Assembly (NCBI GenBank): GCA_948567375.1
Contig: OX419761.1
Location: 36,308,243 to 36,372,242, forward strand
DNA: 64,000 nt
Direction: 5' to 3'
Origin: Lunularia cruciata
Lineage: Eukaryota > Streptophyta > Marchantiopsida > Lunulariales > Lunulariaceae
The translations under genes were made by a program, and so were the position numbers. Position 1 is the stretch's first letter. Each line of letters starts with the position of its first letter. Below are positions 44,196 through 54,877 of the stretch, piece after piece. The notes beneath the pieces were generated by a model. The model was not told the DNA's origin. It worked only from the letters and a program-made list of their open reading frames with translations, and did not search any database.

Positions 44196-47070
44196 GTGAG
44201 GGAGGAGATTGACTCTGAGTTGGAGTTCGACACAGGAGCTGATTCAGTTGAGAGTGCACTTGGTGTGTCCGCACCGTTGTTATGGGACATGGACGAGATT
44301 TATGGGGCCTCCAAAGGCCCTAGGCGTTACTCTGGTACAGTGGGTACTATTGAGTTGGATGATTTCATCCAGGAGTTCGATAGTTGGTGTGATCTGCAGC
44401 AGATGCGGAACTCAACTTTGTTCACACCCTTCATGGCATGGAAGGGGTTGTTTCAGCACTTGGAGGGTCCACCGATGGACGACTACCATGAGTTCAGGAG
44501 AGCTTATTTGGAGGAGATTGAGTTATGGAGACAGTATTGGTCTCCACACTATGTCTCCATCACTTCAGGTTCGGTGGCCAGGAGTAGGTCGGTTGTACCT
44601 ACGAGTTCTAGCTCGAGTAGTGTTGGTGGAGCTAGTGGAGGTGCACTAGCTGGAGATAGTGCTACTACGAGTGGAGGTACCGCTGCAGGAGGTGGTGTGG
44701 TACCGGGGTTTAACCCCATGGTTGAGTTCTTCCTATGTTTGAGGCAGAACTACCAGGGAGTGCGGACTGACAAGCTGCGGAGCTTGCAGGAGTTCCAGCG
44801 GAAGGCTAGAGAGAGCCTACGCGAGGCATACACTCGCATGAGGCGGCTGATCAGTTTCACTCAGGGAGTTACTGAGGCCCAGGCAGTCCAGTTTTGGTAT
44901 GGGATACTGGACAGGGAGTTGCGACGTAGAGTTCGTGATGCTACGTTGTTGCAGGCTACTTCGCCCACTTTGGCAGTAGTCTTTGGTTTGGCTGAGCATA
45001 TTGAGCTCAACATGGTGGAGGAGAGAGTGGTGATAGCTGGATTTGGTAGAGAGACCTCATCCACGGTTGTGACTTCTTCTAGAGTGCAGCAGAGTGCACC
45101 ACGCCCAGTTGGTTTTCAAGGACAGGGTGGACAGCCCAGATCCTATGGAGCGAGTGGAGGGCCTAGTGGAGTTAGACCCTTACCCTCATTTTTGGGTCAA
45201 CAGCAGCCAGTGAGTGGTGGTGTTGCTTGTTGGACTTGTGGTGGACCTCACCATAGGAGAGAGTGTACTCAGGGCAGCGGACCTGATACCTCTTGTGCAT
45301 CACAGCCAGCACAGAGGCAGTGTGAGCATTGCCACAGATTTGGTCACACTAGTGACCGGTGTTTTGACCTACACCCGGAGTTACGGAGTGGTAGGGCTGC
45401 TATGACAGGTAGTAGAGGAGCTCCAGTTCATGGAGGACGAGGTGGTAGAGGTGGTGGTAGAGGATCTACACCTAGTAGGGGTGCAGTACCTGCCCTTACT
45501 TTTGACACAGCTATGGCTACTCGGATTGAGCAGTTGGAGCAGAGATTGGCTAGTATGGCTATTGCTCAGAGGAGATCAGATTCGGGTGCTGAGGCTTCCA
45601 CCTCATATGCTGGTGATAGAGATGCTTTGGACTTCATGTGCGGAGCAGCACAGGTGGATGCATCTGCGGCAGTGACTAGGAGTGCAGTACGTGCTCCAGA
45701 GCCTAGAGGAGCATCAGTGGAGTTGGACCCACAGAGAGGAGAGGTTGGGAGACAGGTCAGACTTCCCCAATCTTTCACGCTATCTGAGGCATTGCAGACG
45801 ACATCCATGGTTCCTACACGTCCCAGTGCAGGTGTGGTAGGTGGTGATGGAGTACCTGATGGAGTACCTGCTAGTCAGCCACCTGCTACTACACAGACTG
45901 AGTCTAGCATGATGTTGGGGGTGGCTCAGCTGATTATGCGGCATCCTTTATTTTCAGCCAGTGACATGTTTACATTGGGAGTTGAACCAGCCCCAGTGTT
46001 CCGGTTGGCTGAAACGTTGTGTGAGAGTAGGGATGGTGCAGTTCCTACTACTAGAGTAGAGGTGGTTGGTAGTGGAGCTGACTTGGTTGAGGAGCATGGG
46101 ATCCGTTCAACGACCAGTGGTTTATGGCAGGCATTAGCGGCTAGACTGGAGGAGTTGCCAACTAGACCGGCCTTTGAGAGAGCGCGGTTTACACCTGGTG
46201 TTGTCCTATTGGATAACCAGAGGGGGATCTTTCGTTTAGTGGGACCTTCAGGGAAGGTCTATACACCACAGAGAGTCTTGTTAGACTCTGGTGTGCAGCC
46301 CCTTATGTTGGGGAAGGCTGCAGTTGTTGGTCTGGAGTTACGGAAGACCGATGTGGAGAGGTGTCCATTTCAGATCCAGACATCTCTTGGTGGTGGTTCG
46401 ACACAGTACATCACACGTGGAGAGCTTGTTGTCCAGGTTCAGCCTGGTCATCCGACTGATAGCTCGGTGGTGAGAGCTCAGGCTATTGCGACGATAGCTG
46501 AGTCATATGATGTGCTAGTTGGGGGAGCAGTGTTATACCCTATGGGTTTCAGTATTGACTATTGGGAGGAGACAGCCTCTTATAGACCTGGTTGGCAGTC
46601 TGGTGAGGGACGGGTATGTCGCCTACCAGTACGCTTTAGTAGTGGCAGTCTTGGCTCACTACAGTCCGGGACCATGGCAGCATCAGTTTTGGCTTTCAGC
46701 GGTGCAGTTACTTGGCCTGGTGACTTGTTGGAGGGGAACGCCCATGCAGAGGATACTCCAATACCAGAGGAGATCACTCGGCTATGGAGTACGAGTGGGA
46801 TTGTTCCATCCACCTTGGATGTTCCATTGTGGAGTTCAGAGGAGGCATTGCAGCAGCATGCAGATCAGTTGGTGCAGCAGGCTTGGAGTGGAGCCTTCGT
46901 ACCATCAGGGGATGAGTGTGAGGATGAGCCTCCAGAGGCGATTGCTTTGACACCTCTGGATACCACACTCATTGCTTGGCAGTACTCAGTAGAGGGGATA
47001 TGTCTATTAGAGTTGTTTGGTGGGATCAGCACCGGACTAGCTGCGGTGTTACAGGCGGGTATCCGAGTAC
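44196..47070 (+). pseudogene. Element B gag-protease region and start of methyltransferase
   Basis: One open frame up to the C insertion. It holds a gag core (WCDLQQMRNSTLFTPFMAWK region and a LREAYTRMRRLISFTQGV segment) and knuckles CWTCGGPHHRREC (45228-45266) and CEHCHRFGHTSDRC (45321-45362). A Gly/Arg-rich RGGRGGGRG patch and a coiled-coil-like EQLEQRLASM follow. A retropepsin has VLLDSGVQPL near 46275 and YDVLVGG. Just before the C insertion comes LELFGGISTGLAAVLQAG (from 47006), which is motif I (AdoMet-binding) of cytosine-5 DNA methyltransferases. Gag-protease and methyltransferase thus belong to one translation unit. The annotated frame opens at GTG; the first ATG is at about 44288. 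Element B is broken overall. Confidence 0.85.
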
Positions 47071-47749
47071 TGTGAGCCGGCCTGTCTCTCACTCAGGATG
47101 AACCTCTGATGGCTATTATGGTAGCGCACCATGGACTAAGAAGGCAAGGAACCCCAACTCCATCATACTCCTCCAAGGCTAACACTCCAAGACTCAAGAC
47201 ATTGCTCACTAGAGAACTCAATGAGAGATAGATAGTTGCAAATGAAAGGATGATGAGTACCTCCTCACTCCTTGTTTATATACTTGTGAAATAGTTACGT
47301 ACCAAAGTTACTAATTACCGTAGTAACTCAAGTTACTAGACTAAAAGTCAAGTAAAGTCAAAAAGTAGAAAGGAATATCCATTCACATGGGCATATTCCC
47401 CTTATCTTGACCCAACCACTAAAGCAAGGATTCCTTCACATGGGCTATCCTTGGACTAAAGAAGAATCCAAAACAAAAAGGCTTGCGGGCCCAAGAGTTC
47501 TCAACTCTTTCCCCAAAGCCAAACACCTAGGAATAATACCAAGTCAACACACTAAAATCCAAAATAGTGGTGCTCATCTTTTCTACTTCCTCTAAAGTAA
47601 GGTCCCATCTATCTTAGCTATGACTAACTTTAGCTAACCATGACTAATATAGAACCATCCTTTATCTCTATATAAATAATATCTCTTAAGTACTTGTAAT
47701 ACCAAGCTAAATATCACAATACCACACACATGCACAAATGGGTGTTACA
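47071..47749 (-). repeat. Element C 3' LTR
   Basis: 679 bp, TG...CA (TGTGAGCCGG to GGTGTTACA on the plus strand). Compared by eye it differs from the other LTR at about two positions. Confidence 0.95.
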
Positions 47750-47758
47750 TTTACCCCC
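47750..47758 (-). other. Element C polypurine tract
   Basis: On the minus strand GGGGGTAAA lies directly before the LTR start TGTAACACC, as expected for plus-strand priming. Confidence 0.8.
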
Positions 47759-47797
47759 GGACTAAGTTTTCACTTTGTCCTCAAAGTGAAGGTCTCT

Positions 47798-50700
47798 CTA
47801 CCTTCTATGGTACATCTTCAACTTATCATGGTTAATCCTATCAAAGTGTCTTCCTCCCAACTCCTTGAGATCATAGGTGTAATTGCCCCACACCTTCTCT
47901 ACTATGAAAGGTCCAAAGTACTTAGGCAAAAACTTCTTTTGCACTCTCTTGAATCGAATGGAATCAAACAACATTACCCAATCACCTTCTTTGAAAGGCT
48001 CCACCTTCTTCTTGCCTTGCCTCTTGTCATAGCTCTCCTTTTGTTTCCTTTGGGCTTGCTCCACTCGAACCATAGCAACTGCTCTTGCCTCTTCCAACTC
48101 CATGAGTTGATCCTTCCTTGACTTCCCTGCATCACTTCCTTGTGCTTTCTTCAATCTCCTATGAATGCTTTGGAAGGTAGGAAGATCAAAGTGAATAGGT
48201 AAGGTAGACTCAATACCATACACCAATTGGAATGGAGAATATCCAGTGGAAGTCTTCATGGTTGTCCTATACTCCCACAAAACTGCATGAATCCTCTTGT
48301 CCCAATGATGTTTAGCCCCCTCCATTTCTGCATCTTTGGCCAACATCATGCACAAGGTCTGATTGGTTCTCTCTGCCAAGCCATTGGAATTTGGCTTATA
48401 GGATGTAGTTACTCTATGTGTGATAGAGAAATGTCGTAGCATGGCCGTAGTAATGCTTCCTGTAAACTCTCCTCCTCTATCAGAAACCAACTCCAAAGGG
48501 CATCCAAACCTAGTGATAATGCGTTCATAAAGAAATCTACCCACTTCATCTTCATTCTTGTCCCTCAATGGTCTAGCCTCAACCCACTTGGTAAGGTAAT
48601 CAGTAACTACCACAATGTACCGATTGTTCCTTGGGGTTCTATTGAGAGGTCCTACAAAATCAATTCCCCACTTCTCAAACGGTCCTAGCAATGGAATTGA
48701 TCTAAGTGGTGGAGTGGATGTAGACTTTCTAGCAAAAGCTTGACAAACATGACAAGTTTTGCAATAATCAAGACAATCCTTGAAAATCCCTCTCCAATGG
48801 TAACCTGCATCTAGAATCTTGAAAGCAGTCACCTTTCCTGCAAAGTGTCCTCCACATACTAAACCTTCATGAAACTCCTTTATGAGTAGGATAGACTCTT
48901 CCTTACCCACTGCTCTTCGAAGTAGACCATCTGCTCCTTGGTGAAAAAGAATATCCTCCACCATTGTGTAAGGTCTAGATCTTGCTGCAAGGGCCTTCCT
49001 CTCCCTAGCATGCATCCCTTCTGGATAGTTACCTCTTGTCACAAAATCCACAATCTCCTTGTACTCCATTGGAATCTCTTGAGTGACTGAGATTGTCATG
49101 AGCTCCTCATCCGGGAAGGAATCATCTACTGGCTCATCTCCATCATGATCATAGGCTCTAGATAACAAATCAGCATTTGCATGTTTCTTTCCTGGCCTAT
49201 CCTCAATTGTGTAGTCATACTCAGACAAGAGTATCATCCACCTTGCTAGTCTTCCTTCAACATTAGGCTTGTTGAAGATGTACTTCAAAGTCTTGTGATC
49301 CGTGACAATTGTGGCTTTCCCTCCAATCAAGTAGTGTCTAAACTTCTTGAGACCAAAGATCACTGCCAACCCTTCTCTCTCTGTGACAGAGTAGTTCTTC
49401 TCTGCTGAAACCATCTGCCTACTAGCATAAGCTATTGGATGATCATGCCCATCTTGGTCTAATTGACTAAGAGTGCATCCTATAGCTACATAAGAAGCAT
49501 CACTGTAGAGGATGAAAGGCTTACTCCAATCAGGTTTAGCAAGAATTGGAGCTACAACAAGGGATTGCTTGAGCTCCTCAAAAGCTTTGAGAGCCTCCTT
49601 GTCTTCCAAAATCACCATGTAATCTACACCCTTCTTCATGTAGATGGTCAATGCATAAGCCTTGTTGGAAAATGAGAAGATGAACCTCCTATAGTACCCA
49701 ACCATTCCCAAGAATTGGCGTAACTTTGTCAAGCTTGAAGGGAATGGAAGGTCTGAGATTTTCCTCACCTTCTCAGGATCAACTGCTATTCCATCCTTGG
49801 AGATGATGTGCCCCAAAAGTAGACCTTCTTCACATCCAAAAATGCACTTCTCTGGGTTGAGTGATGCATTTGCCTCATCCAAGCGTTGCAAGACTTTGAT
49901 TAGGTGCTCAAAGTGCTCCTCCTTGCTCCCATAGACACAAAAGTCATCAATGAAATCTCTCACAAATTTCCCAATGAAAGGTTCAAATACCTTGTTCATG
50001 AACCGTTGGAATGTGGCTGGAGCATTGCAAAGCCCAAAAGGCATGACCTTGAAAGCGTAAGTTCCCCAAGGTGTGGTGAATGTGGTGAGTTGTTGATGCT
50101 CTGGTGCAATCTTTATTTGGTTATATCCACTATAACCATCTCCAAAACTGTACCTCTCATGACCTGCAACCTCCTCCAAGATCTCATCGATGAATGGCAA
50201 TGGGTAGTAGTCCTTCTTGGTAACAGCATTAAGCTTCTTGTAATCCACACATACCCGAAGCTTGCCATTCTTTTTCTTCACAATGACAATTGGAGACACC
50301 CATTCTGAATTCTCCACCTCAAAGATAAATCCAGCCTCCTTGAGCTTATCAATCTCCTCCTTCACAACCAAAGATATTGGTGGGCTAATGCGACATTGCT
50401 TTTGGCGGATTGGTCTTGCATGTGACTCCACCTCTATCTTGTGCTCCTCCAAGGTGACTTCCTTCAAATCCTTGTAACTAAAAGCAAACACATGGATGAA
50501 CTTGCGGAAAATCTCCTCAAATCTCACCTTCTCCTCCTTGGTAACATTTGGGCCATACTTGAGGGTAGATAACCTTCTCTCTACCTCCTCAAGTGTCAAT
50601 GGTGATTTATCTGGGTCCTTCAAAACCTCTGGCTTAGGTGCAAAATCCATAGCACACAAGGGATACACATCTGAATCAGATTCAGATTCATCTTCCTCCG

Positions 50701-52624
50701 TGGAAGTCTCCTCTTCCATGCTTGTGTCCACACCTGAAGCTCCTTCTTCAGAATCTGATTCCCAATAATTAGAAGATGGGGTATCTGAATGTGAAGTGTT
50801 GGTGGTGTTAGTCACAGGAACAGTGACTCTATGGTTTGATGGCCCAATCCTCAAGTACCCTTTGTGCCATCGATCAGTTGTGCGTGCTGCTCTCAACCAT
50901 GGCCTCCCAAGAAGTAAGTCATAGCTTGAATCCTTCAAGACTTGGAAAGTCATGAGATTTTGAACTCCCATAACTGAAACTACCACCTTATCCATCACCC
51001 CTACTGGTCGAACTTGTTGCTTGTTTGCCATGCTCACCACAAATGTTGAAGGTCTTGAGGGTATCATACCCAACTTCTTCATCAACCTTTCTGACATGGC
51101 ATTCACTGCTGATCCTCCATCAACCAATGCATCCTTGATGTTGTGACCATTCACTCTCACATCAATCTTGGAGGCATATTCACAAGCCTCCCATGGTGCT
51201 GGCTTGGCATCCACCACCCCCATTGATACTGGAACTTTTGCCTTCTTCTTCTTTTTGCTCCTTGTAGAACTCAAACTACCTCTAAGCTCCTTTCTCAAGG
51301 TAGGGTTCAAAGCAATTAATTGGCCCACTGTGATGTTAGCCTTGTGACTACCAACATCCTCCAACACATTGTAGTTCCATTGTTGCTTTGAGATCAAGAA
51401 GTCCTCCATCCCCAACTTCTTCCTTGGAGTCTTTGTTGTTGATGGTGTTGAGGTGCGAGTGCTCCTAGTAGACATAGGAGTATCCTTGCTTGAAGTAAAT
51501 CCTTGAGAAGAGTGAACATCCTCTGCAAAACGAGCTCTCTTCTTCTCTTGTGCCAAAAGCTCCAAATTAGGACCCTTGGAGTTTGAGCACTCTCCCTTCT
51601 CATACTTGCTCTCAACCACATCTATGGATGCTATCCCCTTACCTTTGTTGGGATTAGGAGCCACTTGGGTTTCACTACCTCCCTCTTTCCCTCTATTGGC
51701 TCCCTCATAACCCCTTCCTCCATGGTAAGTGGAATTTGGGCAATTCCTTTGGATATGGCCTCTTCCCCCACAACCAAAACAATTTCTATCATTGAAATTG
51801 TTGGCTGGTTGGCCTCCTCTATATGGATGGTTTCCATAACTCCTAGGCCCTCTCCCTACATTCTGATCCACCTCTCTCTTCTCCCATAATTGCACCACAT
51901 TGATCTTGAGATCCGCAAGTTGTTCTGTGATGGTTTGGAGTGGATCTTTTGGTGGAGGTGCAAGAACTGGAGCAACTAATACTTGTGGTGCAACCCTTGT
52001 CACCAAAGTATCAGAAGTTCCACCATACTTGTAGCCTTGAGGAGGATGCACAACCTCCTTCACCACCAAATCACTTTCATCCCCTTCCAAACTCTCCTCC
52101 ATACGAATTGCAATCTTGATAGCTTCAACCTTGGAAGAAGGTTTCTCATATCTCACCTTGCTTCTAATTTGTGGTCTCAATCCTCCCACAAAATTCTTGG
52201 TGAGCATGGCCCCTATGCCAATCATTGTAGTCTCCACATCATCCCCACCCTTCCTCAACACTATGCGAAATCTGGACTCCAATTTTTCCACTCTTTCCAC
52301 ATAGACTCTCACTTTCTCTCCATCTCCTTGCTTGAGAAATGTAACCTCACTCATCAATCTCTCATAACTCTCATCAGGAAGAAAGTTCTCAATGAGTGCT
52401 GAAGTCAAAGTCTCCCAAGACTCCTCTTCCCCCTCTCTCCTCTCTCTCTTTTGGTATTCTGACTCATACCATGTAAGTGCTGCATCCTCAAAGAAATCTG
52501 GTAATAATGAGGCCCACTCATTCTTCCTCCTCTCATTGTTTCCTATGCAAGCTCTCTTGAAGTCTCTCACAAAGGCCTCCACATCTTCTCCATCCTTGCC
52601 AAAGAAAACCGGAAGTTTCCCCAT
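47798..52624 (-). CDS. Element C gag-pol polyprotein, 1608 aa
   Basis: Single open frame from ATG 52624. Gag capsid region about 1-200 (WYESEYQKRERREGEEESWE, ENFLPDESYERL), CCHC knuckle CFGCGGRGHIQRNC at 282-295, retropepsin with VDGGSAVN at 501-508 and LLLGRPWL, RT about 730-915 with FGDGYSGYNQI and the catalytic FIDD at 891-894, RNase H about 1010-1130 (LYSDAS, TDHKTL, NADLLSR), and integrase about 1190-1500. The integrase has the HHCC finger, IDFVGP (Asp 1322), SDRGGEF and NGLAERTNQ. It ends with a GPF-like tail (YFGPFIVEKV) and no chromodomain. The whole frame is one fusion, as in many plant gypsy elements. It serves reverse transcription and integration of the element itself. Confidence 0.95.
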   Translation of the reverse strand: MGKLPVFFGKDGEDVEAFVRDFKRACIGNNERRKNEWASLLPDFFEDAALTWYESEYQKRERREGEEESWETLTSALIENFLPDESYERLMSEVTFLKQGDGEKVRVYVERVEKLESRFRIVLRKGGDDVETTMIGIGAMLTKNFVGGLRPQIRSKVRYEKPSSKVEAIKIAIRMEESLEGDESDLVVKEVVHPPQGYKYGGTSDTLVTRVAPQVLVAPVLAPPPKDPLQTITEQLADLKINVVQLWEKREVDQNVGRGPRSYGNHPYRGGQPANNFNDRNCFGCGGRGHIQRNCPNSTYHGGRGYEGANRGKEGGSETQVAPNPNKGKGIASIDVVESKYEKGECSNSKGPNLELLAQEKKRARFAEDVHSSQGFTSSKDTPMSTRSTRTSTPSTTKTPRKKLGMEDFLISKQQWNYNVLEDVGSHKANITVGQLIALNPTLRKELRGSLSSTRSKKKKKAKVPVSMGVVDAKPAPWEACEYASKIDVRVNGHNIKDALVDGGSAVNAMSERLMKKLGMIPSRPSTFVVSMANKQQVRPVGVMDKVVVSVMGVQNLMTFQVLKDSSYDLLLGRPWLRAARTTDRWHKGYLRIGPSNHRVTVPVTNTTNTSHSDTPSSNYWESDSEEGASGVDTSMEEETSTEEDESESDSDVYPLCAMDFAPKPEVLKDPDKSPLTLEEVERRLSTLKYGPNVTKEEKVRFEEIFRKFIHVFAFSYKDLKEVTLEEHKIEVESHARPIRQKQCRISPPISLVVKEEIDKLKEAGFIFEVENSEWVSPIVIVKKKNGKLRVCVDYKKLNAVTKKDYYPLPFIDEILEEVAGHERYSFGDGYSGYNQIKIAPEHQQLTTFTTPWGTYAFKVMPFGLCNAPATFQRFMNKVFEPFIGKFVRDFIDDFCVYGSKEEHFEHLIKVLQRLDEANASLNPEKCIFGCEEGLLLGHIISKDGIAVDPEKVRKISDLPFPSSLTKLRQFLGMVGYYRRFIFSFSNKAYALTIYMKKGVDYMVILEDKEALKAFEELKQSLVVAPILAKPDWSKPFILYSDASYVAIGCTLSQLDQDGHDHPIAYASRQMVSAEKNYSVTEREGLAVIFGLKKFRHYLIGGKATIVTDHKTLKYIFNKPNVEGRLARWMILLSEYDYTIEDRPGKKHANADLLSRAYDHDGDEPVDDSFPDEELMTISVTQEIPMEYKEIVDFVTRGNYPEGMHARERKALAARSRPYTMVEDILFHQGADGLLRRAVGKEESILLIKEFHEGLVCGGHFAGKVTAFKILDAGYHWRGIFKDCLDYCKTCHVCQAFARKSTSTPPLRSIPLLGPFEKWGIDFVGPLNRTPRNNRYIVVVTDYLTKWVEARPLRDKNEDEVGRFLYERIITRFGCPLELVSDRGGEFTGSITTAMLRHFSITHRVTTSYKPNSNGLAERTNQTLCMMLAKDAEMEGAKHHWDKRIHAVLWEYRTTMKTSTGYSPFQLVYGIESTLPIHFDLPTFQSIHRRLKKAQGSDAGKSRKDQLMELEEARAVAMVRVEQAQRKQKESYDKRQGKKKVEPFKEGDWVMLFDSIRFKRVQKKFLPKYFGPFIVEKVWGNYTYDLKELGGRHFDRINHDKLKMYHRR

Positions 52625-52860
52625 CTTAACCTCTCACTATCTTTCTTTTCTCTCAATTTTTTTTTTCCTCTTTTCTTTTCTCTCACTCTATTACTAATAG
52701 AGTATATACATGACTAACACCATCTGAGAATAATCCACTCTAGGGAACACAAAAGGTTCAGGTTGCTCCAAGATTTCTATAGCAACATCAAATCCTAGAG
52801 TGCATATTAATCTAACTCTCATGGATAGTTTATCCATAAGTTGAAAGATTATCTCCATCA

Positions 52861-53358
52861 CTAATCTTGAGAACTAGCTGATGAAGGTGGTAGTATTTCT
52901 GTAGCTGTACTAAGACTCTCTCCAAGATCCTTCACCAAAGTTTCCAAAAGTGCTTTTACTCCACTACACTCATGTCCTTTTGGAAGTCCTTCAACTCCAC
53001 AAACCTCACACAACTCCTTGGTCTTAGATCTTCTCCCTCCCAATCTTGGTGAAGAAGGTCCAACATGCAAACCCAAGTCAAGTAAGCCTCTCCTTTCCCT
53101 CAATCTCTTGCTCTCAAAGGTCAATGGACATGAACTTGCCTTATGTCCCTTCTCTCCACATAGAAAGCACTTAGACTCACTCTTTCCTCCAAGTGGTGTA
53201 GGTTTTTGGATCCTCTCAACACTCTCTTCAAATTCTATTGTAAACTCTCTTTTCCTCAAATCCACCCCTACAATCACCTCAAACCCTTGGGGAACCTTGC
53301 ATAATCTCAATTTCCACTCTTGATGACTCTCCATGTTCCCCAAGATGAATCTAAACAC
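52861..53358 (-). CDS. Element C leader ORF with two zinc motifs
   Basis: 165 aa, sense to gag-pol and upstream of it. It contains a canonical knuckle CFLCGEKGHKASSC and a second Cys/His cluster CEVCGVEGLPKGHEC. It has a basic stretch (SKRLRERR) before the second cluster and a Ser-rich tail. Extra ORFs between the 5' LTR and gag are known in some plant gypsy lineages (for example Ogre), but I do not recognise this protein. A role in RNA binding or packaging is inference from the knuckle. Confidence 0.65.
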   Translation of the reverse strand: MFRFILGNMESHQEWKLRLCKVPQGFEVIVGVDLRKREFTIEFEESVERIQKPTPLGGKSESKCFLCGEKGHKASSCPLTFESKRLRERRGLLDLGLHVGPSSPRLGGRRSKTKELCEVCGVEGLPKGHECSGVKALLETLVKDLGESLSTATEILPPSSASSQD

Positions 53359-53982
53359 TCAAACATGCTTTTTGTTGATCTCAAACTTCTCATGCATGAG
53401 ATCTCCACTCTGCAGAATTGACCCTTCCTCACAATGTCACTCAAATCTCCCAACTAATATGTCACAGTCCTCTGAAATTTTCCACACTTGATCACAACTC
53501 TAGGGCGTCCCTCCCTGCAAAATTTTAGATCTTTTCATTGAGCCATTTGGCCTAGACACCTTTCTATTCAGCACCCATATTTCAGATTTGGTCTGAAAAC
53601 CACCCCCTTCACTTCAAAAACTCATAACGCACTGCGCAAAAATGATCTCTCTCTAATTTTTGTGGCACCAGGTAGGATTCAATGCACTGAATTTTCTTGG
53701 AAATTTTCAGGACAATTCACTGAAAATTGAAGAAATGGTAGACTCTGTACAATTTTCCAGAGAGCATGCAGTTGCGGGAGCACTTTACCCTATCAACTTT
53801 CAAAAATTCTAGCCCAGTGCGCATAGAAGCTCTCTCAATAATTTTAAGTGTGCTAACTGAAAGATAACCCAAGCTATCATGTGTAGAAATCTCAAGTCCA
53901 GATCTCAAACTTGAGATTTTGCCCAAAATCACCTTAATCCCCAAAATCTGCAATCCACCTCACACAATCTCTCCAATTCCTC

Positions 53983-54216
53983 TCATGTGTACAAGATGTA
54001 CAAAATCACCTCAAAGACATCATAATGAACTACAGGGTATACAAATGGATCTTGGTTCTCTAACATAAGTTCAGCCCTCTCCTCTCCTAATGTTCTCTCC
54101 AAGTGAGCTCTCATAGCCTCCTTCTGCCTAATGTAGAATTGGACGCGGAACATTATCTTGCCTTCTAGAGAGGTCCCGGCAACGGAACCAAAAATGTGAG
54201 CCGGCCTGTCTCTCAC
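53983..54216 (-). other. Small leader frame next to element C LTR
   Basis: 77 codons beginning inside the 5' LTR and crossing the primer-binding site. Composition looks protein-like (REAMRAH-type, LGEERAELMLENQDPFVYPV), but no family is recognised. It could be a leader peptide or chance. Confidence 0.3.
54172..54190 (-). other. Element C primer-binding site
   Basis: On the minus strand TGGTTCCGTTGCCGGGACC begins 4 bases inside the 5' LTR. It resembles, with a few mismatches, the complement of a plant tRNA-Asp 3' end (TGGCGCCGTTGCCGGGGA, from memory). Confidence 0.6.
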
Positions 54217-54873
54217 TCAGGATGAACCTCTGATGGCTATTATGGTAGCGCACCATGGACTAAGAAGGCAAGGAACCCCAACTCCATCATACTCCTCCAA
54301 GGCTAACACTCCAAGACTCAAGACATTTCTCACTAGAGAACTCAATGAGAGATAGATAGTTGCAAATGAAAGGATGATGAGTACCTCCTCACTCCTTGTT
54401 TATATACTTGTGAAATAGTTACGTACCAAAGTTACTAATTACCGTAGTAACTCAAGTTACTAGACTAAAAGTCAAATAAAGTCAAAAAGTAGAAAGGAAT
54501 ATCCATTCACATGGGCATATTCCCCTTATCTTGACCCAACCACTAAAGCAAGGATTCCTTCACATGGGCTATCCTTGGACTAAAGAAGAATCCAAAACAA
54601 AAAGGCTTGCGGGCCCAAGAGTTCTCAACTCTTTCCCCAAAGCCAAACACCTAGGAATAATACCAAGTCAACACACTAAAATCCAAAATAGTGGTGCTCA
54701 TCTTTTCTACTTCCTCTAAAGTAAGGTCCCATCTATCTTAGCTATGACTAACTTTAGCTAACCATGACTAATATAGAACCATCCTTTATCTCTATATAAA
54801 TAATATCTCTTAAGTACTTGTAATACCAAGCTAAATATCACAATACCACACACATGCACAAATGGGTGTTACA
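54195..54873 (-). repeat. Element C 5' LTR
   Basis: 679 bp, same as 47071-47749 apart from about two substitutions. Contains a TATA-like CTATATAAATA on the plus strand. In element orientation it starts TGTAACACCC. Confidence 0.95.
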
Positions 54874-54877
54874 GTAC

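Larger units (their letters stand above)
47071..54873 (-). mobile_element. Ty3/gypsy element C, looks whole
   Basis: A 7803-bp element in minus orientation with two 679-bp LTRs that differ at about two positions, a GTAC duplication at both sides (47067-47070 and 54874-54877), a primer-binding site, a polypurine tract, and one long gag-pol frame. It is inserted in element B, within the methyltransferase region. It is the youngest of the three nested elements and may have moved recently. No chromodomain is seen at the integrase end, so it is probably outside the chromoviruses. A/D is an older relative. Confidence 0.95.

Noticed and set aside
43984-44199. Small plus frames just before element B gag
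   Set aside because: Trp/Val/Cys-rich, low-complexity translation of a GT-rich stretch; no coding evidence.
47407-47595. 62-aa frame found identically at 54531-54719
   Set aside because: It is part of the two nearly identical LTRs, not an independent gene.
47798-48000. Chromodomain at the end of element C integrase
   Set aside because: The C terminus ends shortly after the GPF-like tail (HDKLKMYHRR); no aromatic-cage pattern seen.
49463-50768. Series of plus-strand frames opposite element C pol, repeated at 59497-60801
   Set aside because: They are shadows of the minus-strand gag-pol and recur only because A/D and C are relatives.
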